This document shows, in pieces, positions 1-9,394 of a stretch of DNA of 64,000 nucleotides. The notes below the pieces were generated by a model. That model made no database searches. It was not told the DNA's origin and saw nothing but the letters and a program-made list of their open reading frames with translations. Every line of letters begins with the position of its first letter. The stretch's first letter is position 1. The DNA is from Novipirellula artificiosorum. Lineage in GTDB: Bacteria > Planctomycetota > Planctomycetia > Pirellulales > Pirellulaceae. The DNA lies in NCBI RefSeq assembly GCF_007860135.1, contig NZ_SJPV01000006.1, positions 227,204-291,203 of the forward strand. The letters run 5' to 3'. A program made the translations under genes and the position numbers.

Positions 1-401
1 AAGCCACTCGCGTCCAGCGCCGTTGACGCTAACATCTGAGCATTGCTGGGGGTCTCGAAGCCGCGAGGTACGTCGACCTCGTTCACTTCGCGCCGACGCG
101 AAGCCGATCGGCTCGAGTTTCGAGCGACATTCCCAGCGATCGTGAACAGCCACGTCGAGAATTTGGCGCCGGCCTCGTAACGCTTTCTCGCACGGTAGAC
201 ACGCAAGAACGTTTCTTGAGTCAAATCCTCAGCCAAGTCATGACTTGGGCCAATGGTATGCATCAACCGCACCAACCTCGCTTCGTAACGCCGCACCAAC
301 TCTTCAAAAGCACCTGCGTCGTCGTCACGAACGCGCAGCATCAAACGAACGTCCGGATCGGACTGTTGATAGCGTTTTGCGGTTGAGTCGCTAACAGCCA
401 A
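1..401 (-). CDS. ECF sigma-70 factor (3' part outside the window)
   Basis: Reading leftwards, the frame stays open to base 1 and encodes an extracytoplasmic-function RNA polymerase sigma factor. Region 2 is clear: an acidic stretch with DLAEDLTQETFLRVYR, then KFSTWLFTIAGNVARN, the core-binding and -10 recognition segment. Region 4 lies beyond the window edge. The start is uncertain. A TTG at 401 gives an N-terminus beginning AVSDSTAKRY and fits usual ECF length; an in-frame ATG at 521 would add 40 residues that look non-coding. No anti-sigma gene is visible on this side. Confidence 0.75.
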   Translation of the reverse strand, partial: MAVSDSTAKRYQQSDPDVRLMLRVRDDDAGAFEELVRRYEARLVRLMHTIGPSHDLAEDLTQETFLRVYRARKRYEAGAKFSTWLFTIAGNVARNSSRSASRRREVNEVDVPRGFETPSNAQMLASTALDASG

Positions 402-550
402 GCAATTGTTTTCGCAAACGAGGGAAAGTGCGACCGATGTCTTCGGCTTCTTGTTTCTTCCAGTGTAACCACCACACGCCGCAAACACATCGCGACGCTT
501 CCGTAGGAGTAAACCCGACATCCCTGCCAAGGTTTCGCGAGACCACGATG

Positions 551-2731
551 CTATTGCACCGGAAAACCACGTTTCCTTAGCAGTGCGCTCGTATCGACAT
601 CACGACCGCGGAATCGGCGGAACCCTTCTGCGGGGTCGATCGTATCACCCACGCTCATCACATTGTCATGCAGGCTTTTCGCAATCGCAGGATCGTAGTA
701 GGTCCCCGCTTCTTCAAAAACCTCGGCTGCGTCTGCGGTTAAGGCATCCGACCACAAATAGCTGTAGTACCCGGCGGAATACGAATCGCTGCTAAAAATG
801 TGCGAAAAATGAGGCGTTCGATGGCGCATCGGCAATTCTTCGGGCATCCCAATTTCCGCCAACGTGTCACGTTCAAACTGATCCGGATCGATCTTGTCTT
901 GATCGGTCGTATGCAATTTCATGTCGACAATCGCACTGGCCAAATACTCGACGGTATCGAAACCCTGGTTGAACTTTGATGCTTTCTTGATCTTTTCCAA
1001 CAACTCCGCCGGCATCGGTGCTCCGGTTTCGTAGTGCACGCAATACTTGCGGAGCACTTCGGGGGTATCGAGCCAATGTTCCATCAATTGCGAAGGAAAT
1101 TCGACGTAGTCGCGTGCCACACTCGTGCCGGCCTGCGACGGGTAGTTCACCTTGGAATTCAATCCATGCAGCGCGTGCCCGAACTCATGGAACAACGTCA
1201 CCGCATCATCCCAAGAAATCAAAACCGGCTTACCTTCCGCTCCCTTGATGAAGTTCGAGTTGTTCGACACGATCGGTGTGATCGGTTCATCGATGTTCTC
1301 TTGCAGGCGATATGCATTCATCCACGCACCGCTCCGTTTACCCTCGCGAGCGTAAGGATCCAAGTACCACAGCCCGACCCGGTTGCCCTCTTGATCGTCG
1401 ACTCGCCAGACGCGCACGTCCGGATGAAAGACAGGGACGTCGGTCACTTGCGTGAACTGCATCCCATACAGCTCGCCCGCGGCCCACATCATCGCTTCAC
1501 GCAATTTCTCGAGCTGCATGTAGGGTTTCACTTCGTTGAAATCCAAATCGTATTTTGCCTTGCGAACCTTTTCGGCATAGTACCGATAATCCCACGGGGC
1601 GATTTTGAGGTTCACGCCCTCCTGGTCCGCGATCGCTTGCATGTCGGCGACCTCTTCGCGGACGCGAGCGACCGCTTTGGGCCAGACCTTCATCATCAGA
1701 TCCATGGTCGCTTCTGGACTCTTAGCCATGGTCGATTCGAGTCGGCGTTGGGCATGGTTTTCATAACCGAGCAATTTTGCTCGCGCGTCCCGCAAACTCA
1801 AGATTTCTGAAATGATCGCGTTGTTGTCATGTTCGTCACCGTTATCGCAGCGATTGTAATAATTCCGCCAAACCTGCTCGCGCAGTTCCCGGTTGTCGGC
1901 ATAGGTCAAGAAGGGGTCCATCGACGATCGTGTGTTCGTCACCGCCCATTGCTCGGGCTTGCCACGATCCGTCGCCGCGGACTTCATCGCCGTCGTGACA
2001 CTTTCGGGTAATCCCGCCAGGTCTGCTTCGTTTTCGACCCACGTGACAAAACCTTTTTCGTCCTCAAGTACATTTTGGCTGAAATCGGTAAACAATCGGG
2101 CCAAACGTGTGTTGATTTGCGACAACTTGGCCTTGTCGCTTTGGCTCAGCTTGGCGCCTTGCCGGACGAACGTCTTGTAGAGGTCATCGACCAGTCGTTT
2201 TTGAGCGACGGTGAACGAATCCATCGCGTCGCTTTGGTAGATCGTTTCGATCCGTTTGAACAACGCGCTGTTCTGATAGATGCTATCGCGATATTCGGAT
2301 AATTGAGGTGCAACGGTCCGTTCGAGGTCGGGGATCGGCCCCACGTTCAAGTTCGATGCGTGCACGTCGAACAACGTCTCGAGTCGCTGCAGCGTCTTGC
2401 CCGATTTTTCGAGTGCGACGATCGTGTTCTCAAACGTCGCTGGGTCGGACTGGTCCGCGATTCCGGTGATCTCATCCTTCGCTTCGGCGATCGCAATGTC
2501 AAACGCACCGAGAAACTCGTCGGTGCGGACCAAATTCCACGGCGGGACGCCGCCATAAGGACCGGTCCACGGCTTGAGCATTGGCGAAGTCTTTTCTTGG
2601 TTCACGACAGTCTCAGTGGATTCGGCTTGAGAAAAACAGGGGAGCAACGAAACGGTAGCAATCAGCCCCAAACGGAGCGTCTTGCCAAGGGTTTGATGGG
2701 ATCTTCGGGCGGTCGAACAAGATGCAGTCAC
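551..2731 (-). CDS. dcp: M3-family metallopeptidase (Dcp / oligopeptidase A type), exported
   Basis: A 726-aa zinc peptidase of the thimet oligopeptidase/peptidyl-dipeptidase family, which cleaves short peptides. The signature HEFGHALHG starts at H515, with H515 and H519 as zinc ligands and E516 catalytic. The substrate-side motif with HIFSSDSYSAGYYSYLW follows near the C-terminus. The N-terminus has a hydrophobic stretch ending in a likely signal-peptidase site near FSQAES, so the enzyme is probably exported. Length fits the family. It starts 11 bp after the upstream sulfatase stop, so the two are probably co-transcribed. Dcp and OpdA types cannot be separated by eye. Confidence 0.9.
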   Translation of the reverse strand: MTASCSTARRSHQTLGKTLRLGLIATVSLLPCFSQAESTETVVNQEKTSPMLKPWTGPYGGVPPWNLVRTDEFLGAFDIAIAEAKDEITGIADQSDPATFENTIVALEKSGKTLQRLETLFDVHASNLNVGPIPDLERTVAPQLSEYRDSIYQNSALFKRIETIYQSDAMDSFTVAQKRLVDDLYKTFVRQGAKLSQSDKAKLSQINTRLARLFTDFSQNVLEDEKGFVTWVENEADLAGLPESVTTAMKSAATDRGKPEQWAVTNTRSSMDPFLTYADNRELREQVWRNYYNRCDNGDEHDNNAIISEILSLRDARAKLLGYENHAQRRLESTMAKSPEATMDLMMKVWPKAVARVREEVADMQAIADQEGVNLKIAPWDYRYYAEKVRKAKYDLDFNEVKPYMQLEKLREAMMWAAGELYGMQFTQVTDVPVFHPDVRVWRVDDQEGNRVGLWYLDPYAREGKRSGAWMNAYRLQENIDEPITPIVSNNSNFIKGAEGKPVLISWDDAVTLFHEFGHALHGLNSKVNYPSQAGTSVARDYVEFPSQLMEHWLDTPEVLRKYCVHYETGAPMPAELLEKIKKASKFNQGFDTVEYLASAIVDMKLHTTDQDKIDPDQFERDTLAEIGMPEELPMRHRTPHFSHIFSSDSYSAGYYSYLWSDALTADAAEVFEEAGTYYDPAIAKSLHDNVMSVGDTIDPAEGFRRFRGRDVDTSALLRKRGFPVQ

Positions 2732-2742
2732 GATCGATTCCT

Positions 2743-4161
2743 TTATTTTTTGATCAGGGAGGGATTCGCCCCAGGGAGGATTCGTTTCCCCGAAACGCGA
2801 TCAAACGCGTCGGGAGTGAGTTGGTCTTCACCAGGAAATGAGTCTTCGGTTTGCCGCTGCCACTCGCCCAGTGCATTTTGCATCGCCTCCAGCGTTGAGC
2901 GGTACTGTGGTTCTTCGGCCAAATTGGCGATACAGTTCGGATCAGAAGCGATCTTGTACAAAAACTCGGTCGGACGAGGTGTTTCGAAGCACCCCTTTTG
3001 GGACTCCGTCAGCTTGCCTTCGGCATGTAGTTGCTGCATTGCGGCGTAGGTCGGGCTGTTGACGGCATCCGCCGGTGGAGTGCCTGGGGTATTCGGCAAC
3101 CAGTTGCGGACGTAGCAAAATTCTTTACCCAATACGCCGCGCTCGAAGGCTCGGTAATCATGCCAATTATGCTCCGCAAACGCATAACGCCGAATTTCGG
3201 CTGTTGAGTTTGCTAGCAGCCCCGCGAAGCTGCTGCCCTGAAAGTTGTCGGGAACCGGCACCCCAGCCAGTTCCAGTACGGTCGGCCCAATGTCAATCGA
3301 ACTGACCACGCTGTCGCAGGTGGTCCCTGCCTTCGCACGACCGGGAAAACGGACAATCAGCGGCGTTCGCACCCCAGGAACGTGGACGCGAGTTTTGCAG
3401 TGTGGGAAAGGCCGACCGTTGTCACTGAGCACCAAGACGAAGGTGTCGTCCGCGATGCCCTGTGCATCGAGTTCCTGGAGCACCCTGCCGATGTGCTCGT
3501 CGAAACGTCCGATTTCGTCATAGTAAAGCGCCATGTCGTCACGAACTTCATCCGTATCAGGAAAGAATGGGGGCACGACGACATCCTCGCGTGAGTGAGG
3601 CGGATCGATCGCGCCTGGTTTGTAGCCCCGATGCGGATCCAAATGGGCAGCCCAGAGGAAGAAGGGCTTCTCCGTCGGACGGTTTCGCAATGCATGGACC
3701 CATGCGTCCCCCATCTTTTCCGGCGACGACGCTTGTTGGTAATCGACTTGATCGGTCACAAAATCTCCCAAATGCCACTTACCAACCGCAGCGGTCCAGT
3801 AGCCTGATTGCGACAGCGGCTTGGTCATCATGATTTGAGTCGCTGGCAGCGGCAAGTGAAGTTCGCCCGCGCCGGTCGCATGCGGGTACCGACTCGTCAT
3901 GATCGAGGAACGACTCGGACTGCATGACGAACAAGTCAAGAACGCTCGGTCAAACCGCATGCCTTGCTCGGCAAGCCGATCGATGTTTTTTGTTCGAATC
4001 GACGGGTGGCCGTAGGCACCACTATCGTCCCATGCCATGTCGTCGGCGATGAAGATCACGAAATTAGGACGGTCAGTCGCTTCCGTGACGTTGGCGTCAA
4101 GTGACACGCAGCCAAGCATCAGGAGCAGCCAAAAAACAGAAAGATTTCGCATGATGATCAT
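2743..4161 (-). CDS. Sulfatase (formylglycine-dependent, secreted)
   Basis: A 472-aa type I sulfatase that hydrolyses sulfate esters, probably on sulfated polysaccharides. The metal-binding pair D40-D41 lies in FIADDMAW. The maturation motif C80-S-P-S-R is the C-x-P-x-R sequence whose cysteine becomes formylglycine. A further conserved metal site is VLSDNGRP. The N-terminus is a signal peptide with a possible lipobox around LLMLGC. A second ATG three codons in could be used. It lies upstream of the M3 peptidase on the same strand and diverges from the FAD oxidoreductase. The substrate cannot be deduced; overall form resembles heparan N-sulfatase-like members. Confidence 0.9.
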   Translation of the reverse strand: MIIMRNLSVFWLLLMLGCVSLDANVTEATDRPNFVIFIADDMAWDDSGAYGHPSIRTKNIDRLAEQGMRFDRAFLTCSSCSPSRSSIMTSRYPHATGAGELHLPLPATQIMMTKPLSQSGYWTAAVGKWHLGDFVTDQVDYQQASSPEKMGDAWVHALRNRPTEKPFFLWAAHLDPHRGYKPGAIDPPHSREDVVVPPFFPDTDEVRDDMALYYDEIGRFDEHIGRVLQELDAQGIADDTFVLVLSDNGRPFPHCKTRVHVPGVRTPLIVRFPGRAKAGTTCDSVVSSIDIGPTVLELAGVPVPDNFQGSSFAGLLANSTAEIRRYAFAEHNWHDYRAFERGVLGKEFCYVRNWLPNTPGTPPADAVNSPTYAAMQQLHAEGKLTESQKGCFETPRPTEFLYKIASDPNCIANLAEEPQYRSTLEAMQNALGEWQRQTEDSFPGEDQLTPDAFDRVSGKRILPGANPSLIKK

Positions 4162-4286
4162 TCGATAAAAAGGATCCGGTGGCGTTGAAGCCGCACAGTA
4201 TACAATTCTTCGTGCTAAGATGTTGTTTCATTTTTGCACCACGGGTGTTGAATCTCCAGCCCCAAATCCCCAACCCCACCACACCG

Positions 4287-5978
4287 ATGACCGCCTCAAA
4301 ACCCTTGTTTTTCGCGTCGATCCTCTGTCTGCTGCTCGTTTCGGGACTCATCGATCGACGACCGGCGACTGCGGAACCCCCGACCTATGACGTCGTCGTT
4401 TACGGCGGCACCTCAGCCGGCGTGATCGCGGCCGTACAAGCCAAGAAGATGGACAAGTCCGTGGTCCTCGTTGGACCTGACCGACATCTCGGCGGACTCA
4501 CCAGCGGCGGGCTCGGATGGACCGACACCGGCAACAAGGGCGTGATCGGGGGACTCGCTCGCGATTTTTACCACCGGATTTGGCAAAAATACCAGCGACC
4601 GGAAAACTGGCCCCACCAAACACTCGACGAGTACGGCAACCGCGGCCAAGGCAACCGAGCGATCGACGGCAAGAACCGCACGATGTGGATCTTTGAGCCG
4701 CATCTCGCTGAACAGGTCTTCGAGGACTACGTTGAGGAATTTCAGATCCCCGTCCACCGGGAACAATGGCTCGACCGCGAATCCGGTGTGGTCAAAACCG
4801 ATGGAAAGATCTCGTCGATCCGAATGCTCAGCGGAGAAACCTACGCCGGTAAGATGTTCATCGACGCCACGTACGAAGGCGACTTGATGGCAGCCGCCGG
4901 CGTCCAATATGCGACGGGCCGCGAAGCGGGTGACGTCTACGATGAAAAATATGGGGGCGTGCAAACCGGAGTCCTCCATCACCACCATCACTTCGATATC
5001 CTCGATCGTCCCGTCAGCCCCTATCGCGTGCCCGGGGATCCAACCAGCGGCGTACTGCCTCGGATCAGTACGGAACCCCCAGGCGAAAAACTCGCTGGCG
5101 ACCATCGGATCCAAGCCTATTGTTTTCGCATGTGCTTGACCAATCATGATCCTAACCGCGTCCCGTTTGCGAAGCCCGATGGCTATGACGCATCTCAGTA
5201 CGAATTATTAGCGAGAATCTATCAGGCAGGTTTCGATGAAACCTTCGACAAGTTTGACCCGATCCCCAATCACAAAACCGACACCAACAATCACGGTCCC
5301 TTCAGCACCGACAACATCGGCTACAACTACGATTACCCCGACGCGAGTTACGAGCGACGGGAAGAGATCCTCCGCGAACACGAAACGTATCAGAAGGGAT
5401 GGCTGTACTTTTTGTGTACGGATCCACGCGTCCCCGACGACGTGCGGACGGAAATGCAAACTTGGGGTCTGGCCAAAGATGAGTTCATCGACAATGGCCA
5501 TTGGCCTCATCAGCTGTACATCCGCGAAGCGCGGCGGATGGTTGGCATGTACGTGATGACAGAGAACGAACTGCTGAAACGGCGTCCGACGCCAAATTCG
5601 GTTGGCATGGGATCCTATGCAATGGATTCGCATAATGTGCAGCGATACATTACACCGGAGGGGTACGTGCAAAACGAGGGGGACATCGGCGTCAGCACGA
5701 AAGGTCCCTACGAGATTTCCTATGGTTCGCTCGTGCCAAAGCGAGAGGACTGCACGAACTTGCTCGTCCCGGTTTGTGTCTCCAGTTCGCATATCGCGTT
5801 CGGTTCGATCCGGATGGAACCGGTCTTCATGATTTTGGGCCAAAGTGCGGCCACGTCCGCCGTACAGGCAATCGACGAAGAGATTGCCGTGCAAGACGTC
5901 CGCTATTCAAAACTCCGCGAACGACTTGAGGCCGACGGCCAAGTGTTGACGTATGAACCAAAGAGTGCTGGGAAATAG
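4287..5978 (+). CDS. FAD-dependent oxidoreductase, secreted
   Basis: A flavoprotein of the family common in planctomycete exported proteins (FAD_oxidored, PF12831). The Rossmann dinucleotide motif VYGGTSAGVIAAVQAKK follows the signal peptide directly, then GGLTSGGLGWTDTGN and, further on, MFIDATYEGDLMAAAG. The C-terminal part has PVFMILGQSAATSAVQAI, typical of the family. An upstream in-frame ATG at 4179 exists, but the ATG at 4287 gives a normal signal peptide (hydrophobic FFASILCLLLVSGL), so it is preferred. The substrate is unknown; genomic association with sulfatases suggests carbohydrate metabolism, which is inference. Confidence 0.85.
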   Translation: MTASKPLFFASILCLLLVSGLIDRRPATAEPPTYDVVVYGGTSAGVIAAVQAKKMDKSVVLVGPDRHLGGLTSGGLGWTDTGNKGVIGGLARDFYHRIWQKYQRPENWPHQTLDEYGNRGQGNRAIDGKNRTMWIFEPHLAEQVFEDYVEEFQIPVHREQWLDRESGVVKTDGKISSIRMLSGETYAGKMFIDATYEGDLMAAAGVQYATGREAGDVYDEKYGGVQTGVLHHHHHFDILDRPVSPYRVPGDPTSGVLPRISTEPPGEKLAGDHRIQAYCFRMCLTNHDPNRVPFAKPDGYDASQYELLARIYQAGFDETFDKFDPIPNHKTDTNNHGPFSTDNIGYNYDYPDASYERREEILREHETYQKGWLYFLCTDPRVPDDVRTEMQTWGLAKDEFIDNGHWPHQLYIREARRMVGMYVMTENELLKRRPTPNSVGMGSYAMDSHNVQRYITPEGYVQNEGDIGVSTKGPYEISYGSLVPKREDCTNLLVPVCVSSSHIAFGSIRMEPVFMILGQSAATSAVQAIDEEIAVQDVRYSKLRERLEADGQVLTYEPKSAGK

Positions 5979-6040
5979 CCGATTCAGCAAGGATCCAGCA
6001 CGCAATCGGCTAAAGCCTACCACTCCAACGAATCATCCGG
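5976..6040 (+). repeat. Dispersed 65-bp palindromic repeat, copy 1
   Basis: This stretch is the reverse complement, with about two mismatches, of 52179-52243. It contains the pair GCCGAT / ATCGGC and the GCTGGATCC-type centre, and lies between two convergent genes, overlapping the last bases of the FAD oxidoreductase gene. It may act as a bidirectional terminator or a REP-like element. Confidence 0.75.
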
Positions 6041-6041
6041 G

Positions 6042-7793
6042 TTATTCGTTCTCTGCTTTCAGCTTCGCGGACTGTTCAGCCGCCCTGCGGTGCCACTTGG
6101 TCGCTTCTTCCAAATCCCCCACACCCGCGAAGGCTTCGGCGACGGTGGTGTAGGCTTCGGACAATAACTGTGGATCTTGTTGATTCTTCGCTTCACGAAA
6201 CCGTTTGGTAAACGCATCCATTTTCTCTCGCACCTCAGGCAACGCGCAGATCCGCCTACCCTCGCGAGTTGAACAACCAAAAACCACTCCAGCCAATTTG
6301 TCCCATTCCCCCAGTCGCTCGGTACCGCTCGGTTGCAATCGAAGGGTGACTTCGGCGGTCTGATCCAAATTGGACTCGATCTTGACCGATCGTCGACCAA
6401 GAAAGACCGGCAATTCATAGACTTCGCTGATCACCGTCAAGCTCTCTTCGCCGAACGGTAGTTGCAGCGTCACCTGGCCACTCCCATCGGTCGTTCCTTG
6501 AAACGGAGGCGGGTACGTATCGTCGAGCGAACCTTGGTAGTCGTGAGTCTGCACGAGGATTTCACTTCGAGCCAAATACCCGGCATAGACCTGCGATCCG
6601 TCATTCCACCATTGGACATTAGGCCAAGATGCCACATCGACTCCCGCCACAGGCTCTTCATCTTCGTCCACGGTGGTTACCTGCCAATCGACCATCGGCT
6701 TCATCGCGATCTCAACCGCCTCGCCACTGCGGAATACTTGAGGGCGATTGAAAAAATCCTTTTCCGGGTCGGGCGGATCCGTCACCTCGGACGGCGCCTT
6801 GCCCGATTTAGCAATGAACCCGTCGCAAATCGCAATGGCCTGGATCGGTTCGCCGTCCGGCCATCCATCGATCGTGAACGTTCCATCCTCATGCACAGGG
6901 ACCCAGGTCGTCCATTGGACGCGATCTTGGTCCGCATCCGCCGGCGAAAGCGTCCACAAGACAACACGACCTTGTCGGACCGGTCGCGGAACCACATCGC
7001 TGAATTTACCTTCAATGCGTTGGGCCGGCGCGAGCGGGATCTCGATCTTGTGCTCTTCGCCAACCGCAAGATCGAAATCGGTCCGTTTACTAAAATGCGT
7101 GGCTTTGTCGTTTTCGATCCGAACGACCAACACACTGTTGCGACCTTCTTGCATCGGAGGAATGCGAAGTCCACCCTTCGCCAATCGCTCAACCTTCGTA
7201 TCACTGCTCCATGATCGACTGTCGGACCAGATCGCGAACAGATTCTCTGTGTCAGCCGGCTTGCCATCGAGGGTAACCTGCATCACCAGCGGCACGCCCA
7301 ATTTCAGTTCGATTTCGTAGGGCGTGGACGTTTCAAGTGGCACATCGATGTGGATCGCATCGGGAAACGCAAATTCGGGATGGTTGGCAAAGACCGAAAC
7401 GCCGATCGTACGCGTCCGTTCGGCAGCATCGCGATAGAACGGATACTCGACCGTTGCCAAACCTTCCGTGTCGGTGGTGACCACCGTAGGATCCAACTCC
7501 GATCGATCGTCGCTATCGTCTCGCCACCATCCGTGACCTTGCGAGCTGCGCAGTGCCCAGGGCGTCACCTGCACACCCGATACGGGACGACCCTCAGGCC
7601 CCACCACACGGACGGGCAGCTTTTTGATGAGTTGACCGCCCGACAAAGCGGCGATCGCAGCTTCATCGAACTTCCCATCGGGTGCATCGGCGTGACTTGC
7701 CGATCCGAGCAAGACACAGGATGCAAAGACCACGACGGAAATCCCGACCACGATGGGCCAGCCAAGAGCAGGAAACGCGACCTGTTTTGTCAT
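6042..7793 (-). CDS. Secreted protein with carboxypeptidase-regulatory/Ig-like repeats
   Basis: A 583-aa protein with an N-terminal hydrophobic export segment (VVFASCVLLGSASHA) followed by beta-rich modules of the kind found in carboxypeptidase regulatory-like domains: VRVVGPEGRPVSGVQVTPWA near residue 60, and VTTVDEDEEPVAGVDVASW near 375. The C-terminal 60 residues are helical and charged (EAKNQQDPQLLSEAYTTVAE), resembling a TPR-like pair. No catalytic motif was recognised. It converges with the FAD oxidoreductase gene across a palindromic repeat. Function unknown; domain assignment rests on general pattern. Confidence 0.75.
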   Translation of the reverse strand: MTKQVAFPALGWPIVVGISVVVFASCVLLGSASHADAPDGKFDEAAIAALSGGQLIKKLPVRVVGPEGRPVSGVQVTPWALRSSQGHGWWRDDSDDRSELDPTVVTTDTEGLATVEYPFYRDAAERTRTIGVSVFANHPEFAFPDAIHIDVPLETSTPYEIELKLGVPLVMQVTLDGKPADTENLFAIWSDSRSWSSDTKVERLAKGGLRIPPMQEGRNSVLVVRIENDKATHFSKRTDFDLAVGEEHKIEIPLAPAQRIEGKFSDVVPRPVRQGRVVLWTLSPADADQDRVQWTTWVPVHEDGTFTIDGWPDGEPIQAIAICDGFIAKSGKAPSEVTDPPDPEKDFFNRPQVFRSGEAVEIAMKPMVDWQVTTVDEDEEPVAGVDVASWPNVQWWNDGSQVYAGYLARSEILVQTHDYQGSLDDTYPPPFQGTTDGSGQVTLQLPFGEESLTVISEVYELPVFLGRRSVKIESNLDQTAEVTLRLQPSGTERLGEWDKLAGVVFGCSTREGRRICALPEVREKMDAFTKRFREAKNQQDPQLLSEAYTTVAEAFAGVGDLEEATKWHRRAAEQSAKLKAENE

Positions 7794-7909
7794 CGATGGA
7801 GCACTCCAGACGGATAAAGATGGACCGTTGCGAAGACTCTAATGCAGTGGCAGGTCCGATTTGTCTATCAATCTACACAAATCGGCCAAGAACATGTCGA
7901 AGCCGATCG

Positions 7910-9301
7910 TCACCCCACATTCAGCCAAGAATCAACATTCTCGATCGTCCATGGACCTCGTTGTTCGCGGCTTCGCATGGCGTTGGCTTCCGGGTCGTTC
8001 ACAAATGCCTCCTGTGCCGGGTCCCATTGCAATTTTCGCCCCAGCATCATCGCAATATTCCCAAGATGAGCGACCGTGATCGTGCGGTGGCCAATTTCCG
8101 CCGGTGCATAGGCCTGACGCCCCTCTTTGATCGCATCGGTGAATTCCATGTGCTCCCCACCGCTGCCGTCGGTTCTCGGGCGACGAAGCGTCTGTTCCGC
8201 GTTCAAAGCCGTATCAAGGAGCTCTGGCTTATCCGATTGCATCGGACCACGCCAACCGCGAGTCAACAGCCACCCCTTCGTCCCTTCGAACTTGAGCCCT
8301 GGTGCGTCTGTAAACAACTCTGTCGTCAACCCCGATGGATAACGATAGTGGACCTTAAACGTTTCCGCCGTATTCCAGATGCCATCGCGAGGCGGAAATA
8401 CGCCGGCGCCTTCCATTTCCACCGGCCCGGTCAATTCATTGCCGGTTGCCCAGTGCGCCAGATCGATCATGTGGGCACCCCAATCGGTAATGATGCCACC
8501 CGAATAAGCCAGGTTCCAGCGAAAATTATAATGGACCCGAGACGCGTAATAAGGCATTTCCGGTGCTTGGCCTTGCCACATCTCGTAGTCAAGTTGCGGC
8601 GGTGGCGTCCCAAGCGTTGGGTCCATCTCTTTGCGTTGGCGATTGCTTGGCGGAAGCAGGATTTTGACGTGTTTGATCTCACCAAAGACTCCGGCTTTGA
8701 CCAATTCGACCATGCGGATGTAGGACTCAACCGATCGGTTCTCCGACGCGGTCTGAAAAACCTTTCCGGACGCTTTGGCCGCATCTGCCAAAATCCGCCC
8801 CTCGGCAATCGTGAGCGAAAGGGGCTTCTCGCAAATCACATGCTTGCCTGATTTCAGCGCCATCAACGCTGGGATGACGTGCCAATGGTCGGGCGTGGCA
8901 ACATCGACCGCATCGATATCTTTGCGATTGATCAGATCCCGAAAATCGGCGTAGGTGTCGCAGCGATAGTCCCCACCCGACTCCTTCGAATAGTGGGCGT
9001 TAACCTTTGCGGCGGCGGTCTTGACGCGTGACGAATCGACATCGCAAACCGCAACCACTTGTTGGTCCTTGTTGGCAAACATGCGATCGAGATTCCACCC
9101 CGATCCGTGATCGCCGCTGCCGACCAGCCCCATGGTGATCCGCTCACTCGGTGCCGTATGGCCATCACGGCCGAGCGCTGAAGCAGGAATGACGACGGGA
9201 GCGATGGCCGCCGTCGCAAGTGACTTGAGGAACCGACGGCGCGGTGTCCGGTGGGCGTTGGCTTGGCGATGGAGATTGAGTGAGTTGGATTTGGACATCA
9301 T
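7910..9301 (-). CDS. Gfo/Idh/MocA oxidoreductase with Tat signal
   Basis: An NAD(P)-dependent sugar-type oxidoreductase of the planctomycete exported class. The N-terminus carries a twin-arginine signal (RRRFLKSLATAAIAPVV). The Rossmann part has MGLVGSGDHGSGW and VVAVCDVDSSRV, followed by the CEKPLS motif that holds the catalytic-region lysine. A C-terminal DWGAHMIDLAHWA segment is the usual substrate-domain motif. An upstream ATG (9352) is in frame, but 9301 or 9298 places the Tat motif correctly. The DUF1080 gene lies directly upstream in the same direction, a frequent pairing in this phylum, suggesting joint action on a glycoside or keto-sugar (inference). Confidence 0.9.
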   Translation of the reverse strand: MMSKSNSLNLHRQANAHRTPRRRFLKSLATAAIAPVVIPASALGRDGHTAPSERITMGLVGSGDHGSGWNLDRMFANKDQQVVAVCDVDSSRVKTAAAKVNAHYSKESGGDYRCDTYADFRDLINRKDIDAVDVATPDHWHVIPALMALKSGKHVICEKPLSLTIAEGRILADAAKASGKVFQTASENRSVESYIRMVELVKAGVFGEIKHVKILLPPSNRQRKEMDPTLGTPPPQLDYEMWQGQAPEMPYYASRVHYNFRWNLAYSGGIITDWGAHMIDLAHWATGNELTGPVEMEGAGVFPPRDGIWNTAETFKVHYRYPSGLTTELFTDAPGLKFEGTKGWLLTRGWRGPMQSDKPELLDTALNAEQTLRRPRTDGSGGEHMEFTDAIKEGRQAYAPAEIGHRTITVAHLGNIAMMLGRKLQWDPAQEAFVNDPEANAMRSREQRGPWTIENVDSWLNVG

Positions 9302-9394
9302 GATGAATCTCAGGATAAAAGGTGGGGGGATAGGAAGCGGTTGCGAATCCAAGAAACCGCTGCATGGTTTGAGGCGGTCGAACCGGCCGAGGGC

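Noticed and set aside
7682..8851. 389-aa plus-strand frame
   Set aside because: It is antisense to the Gfo/Idh oxidoreductase gene; the composition is a shadow of that gene.
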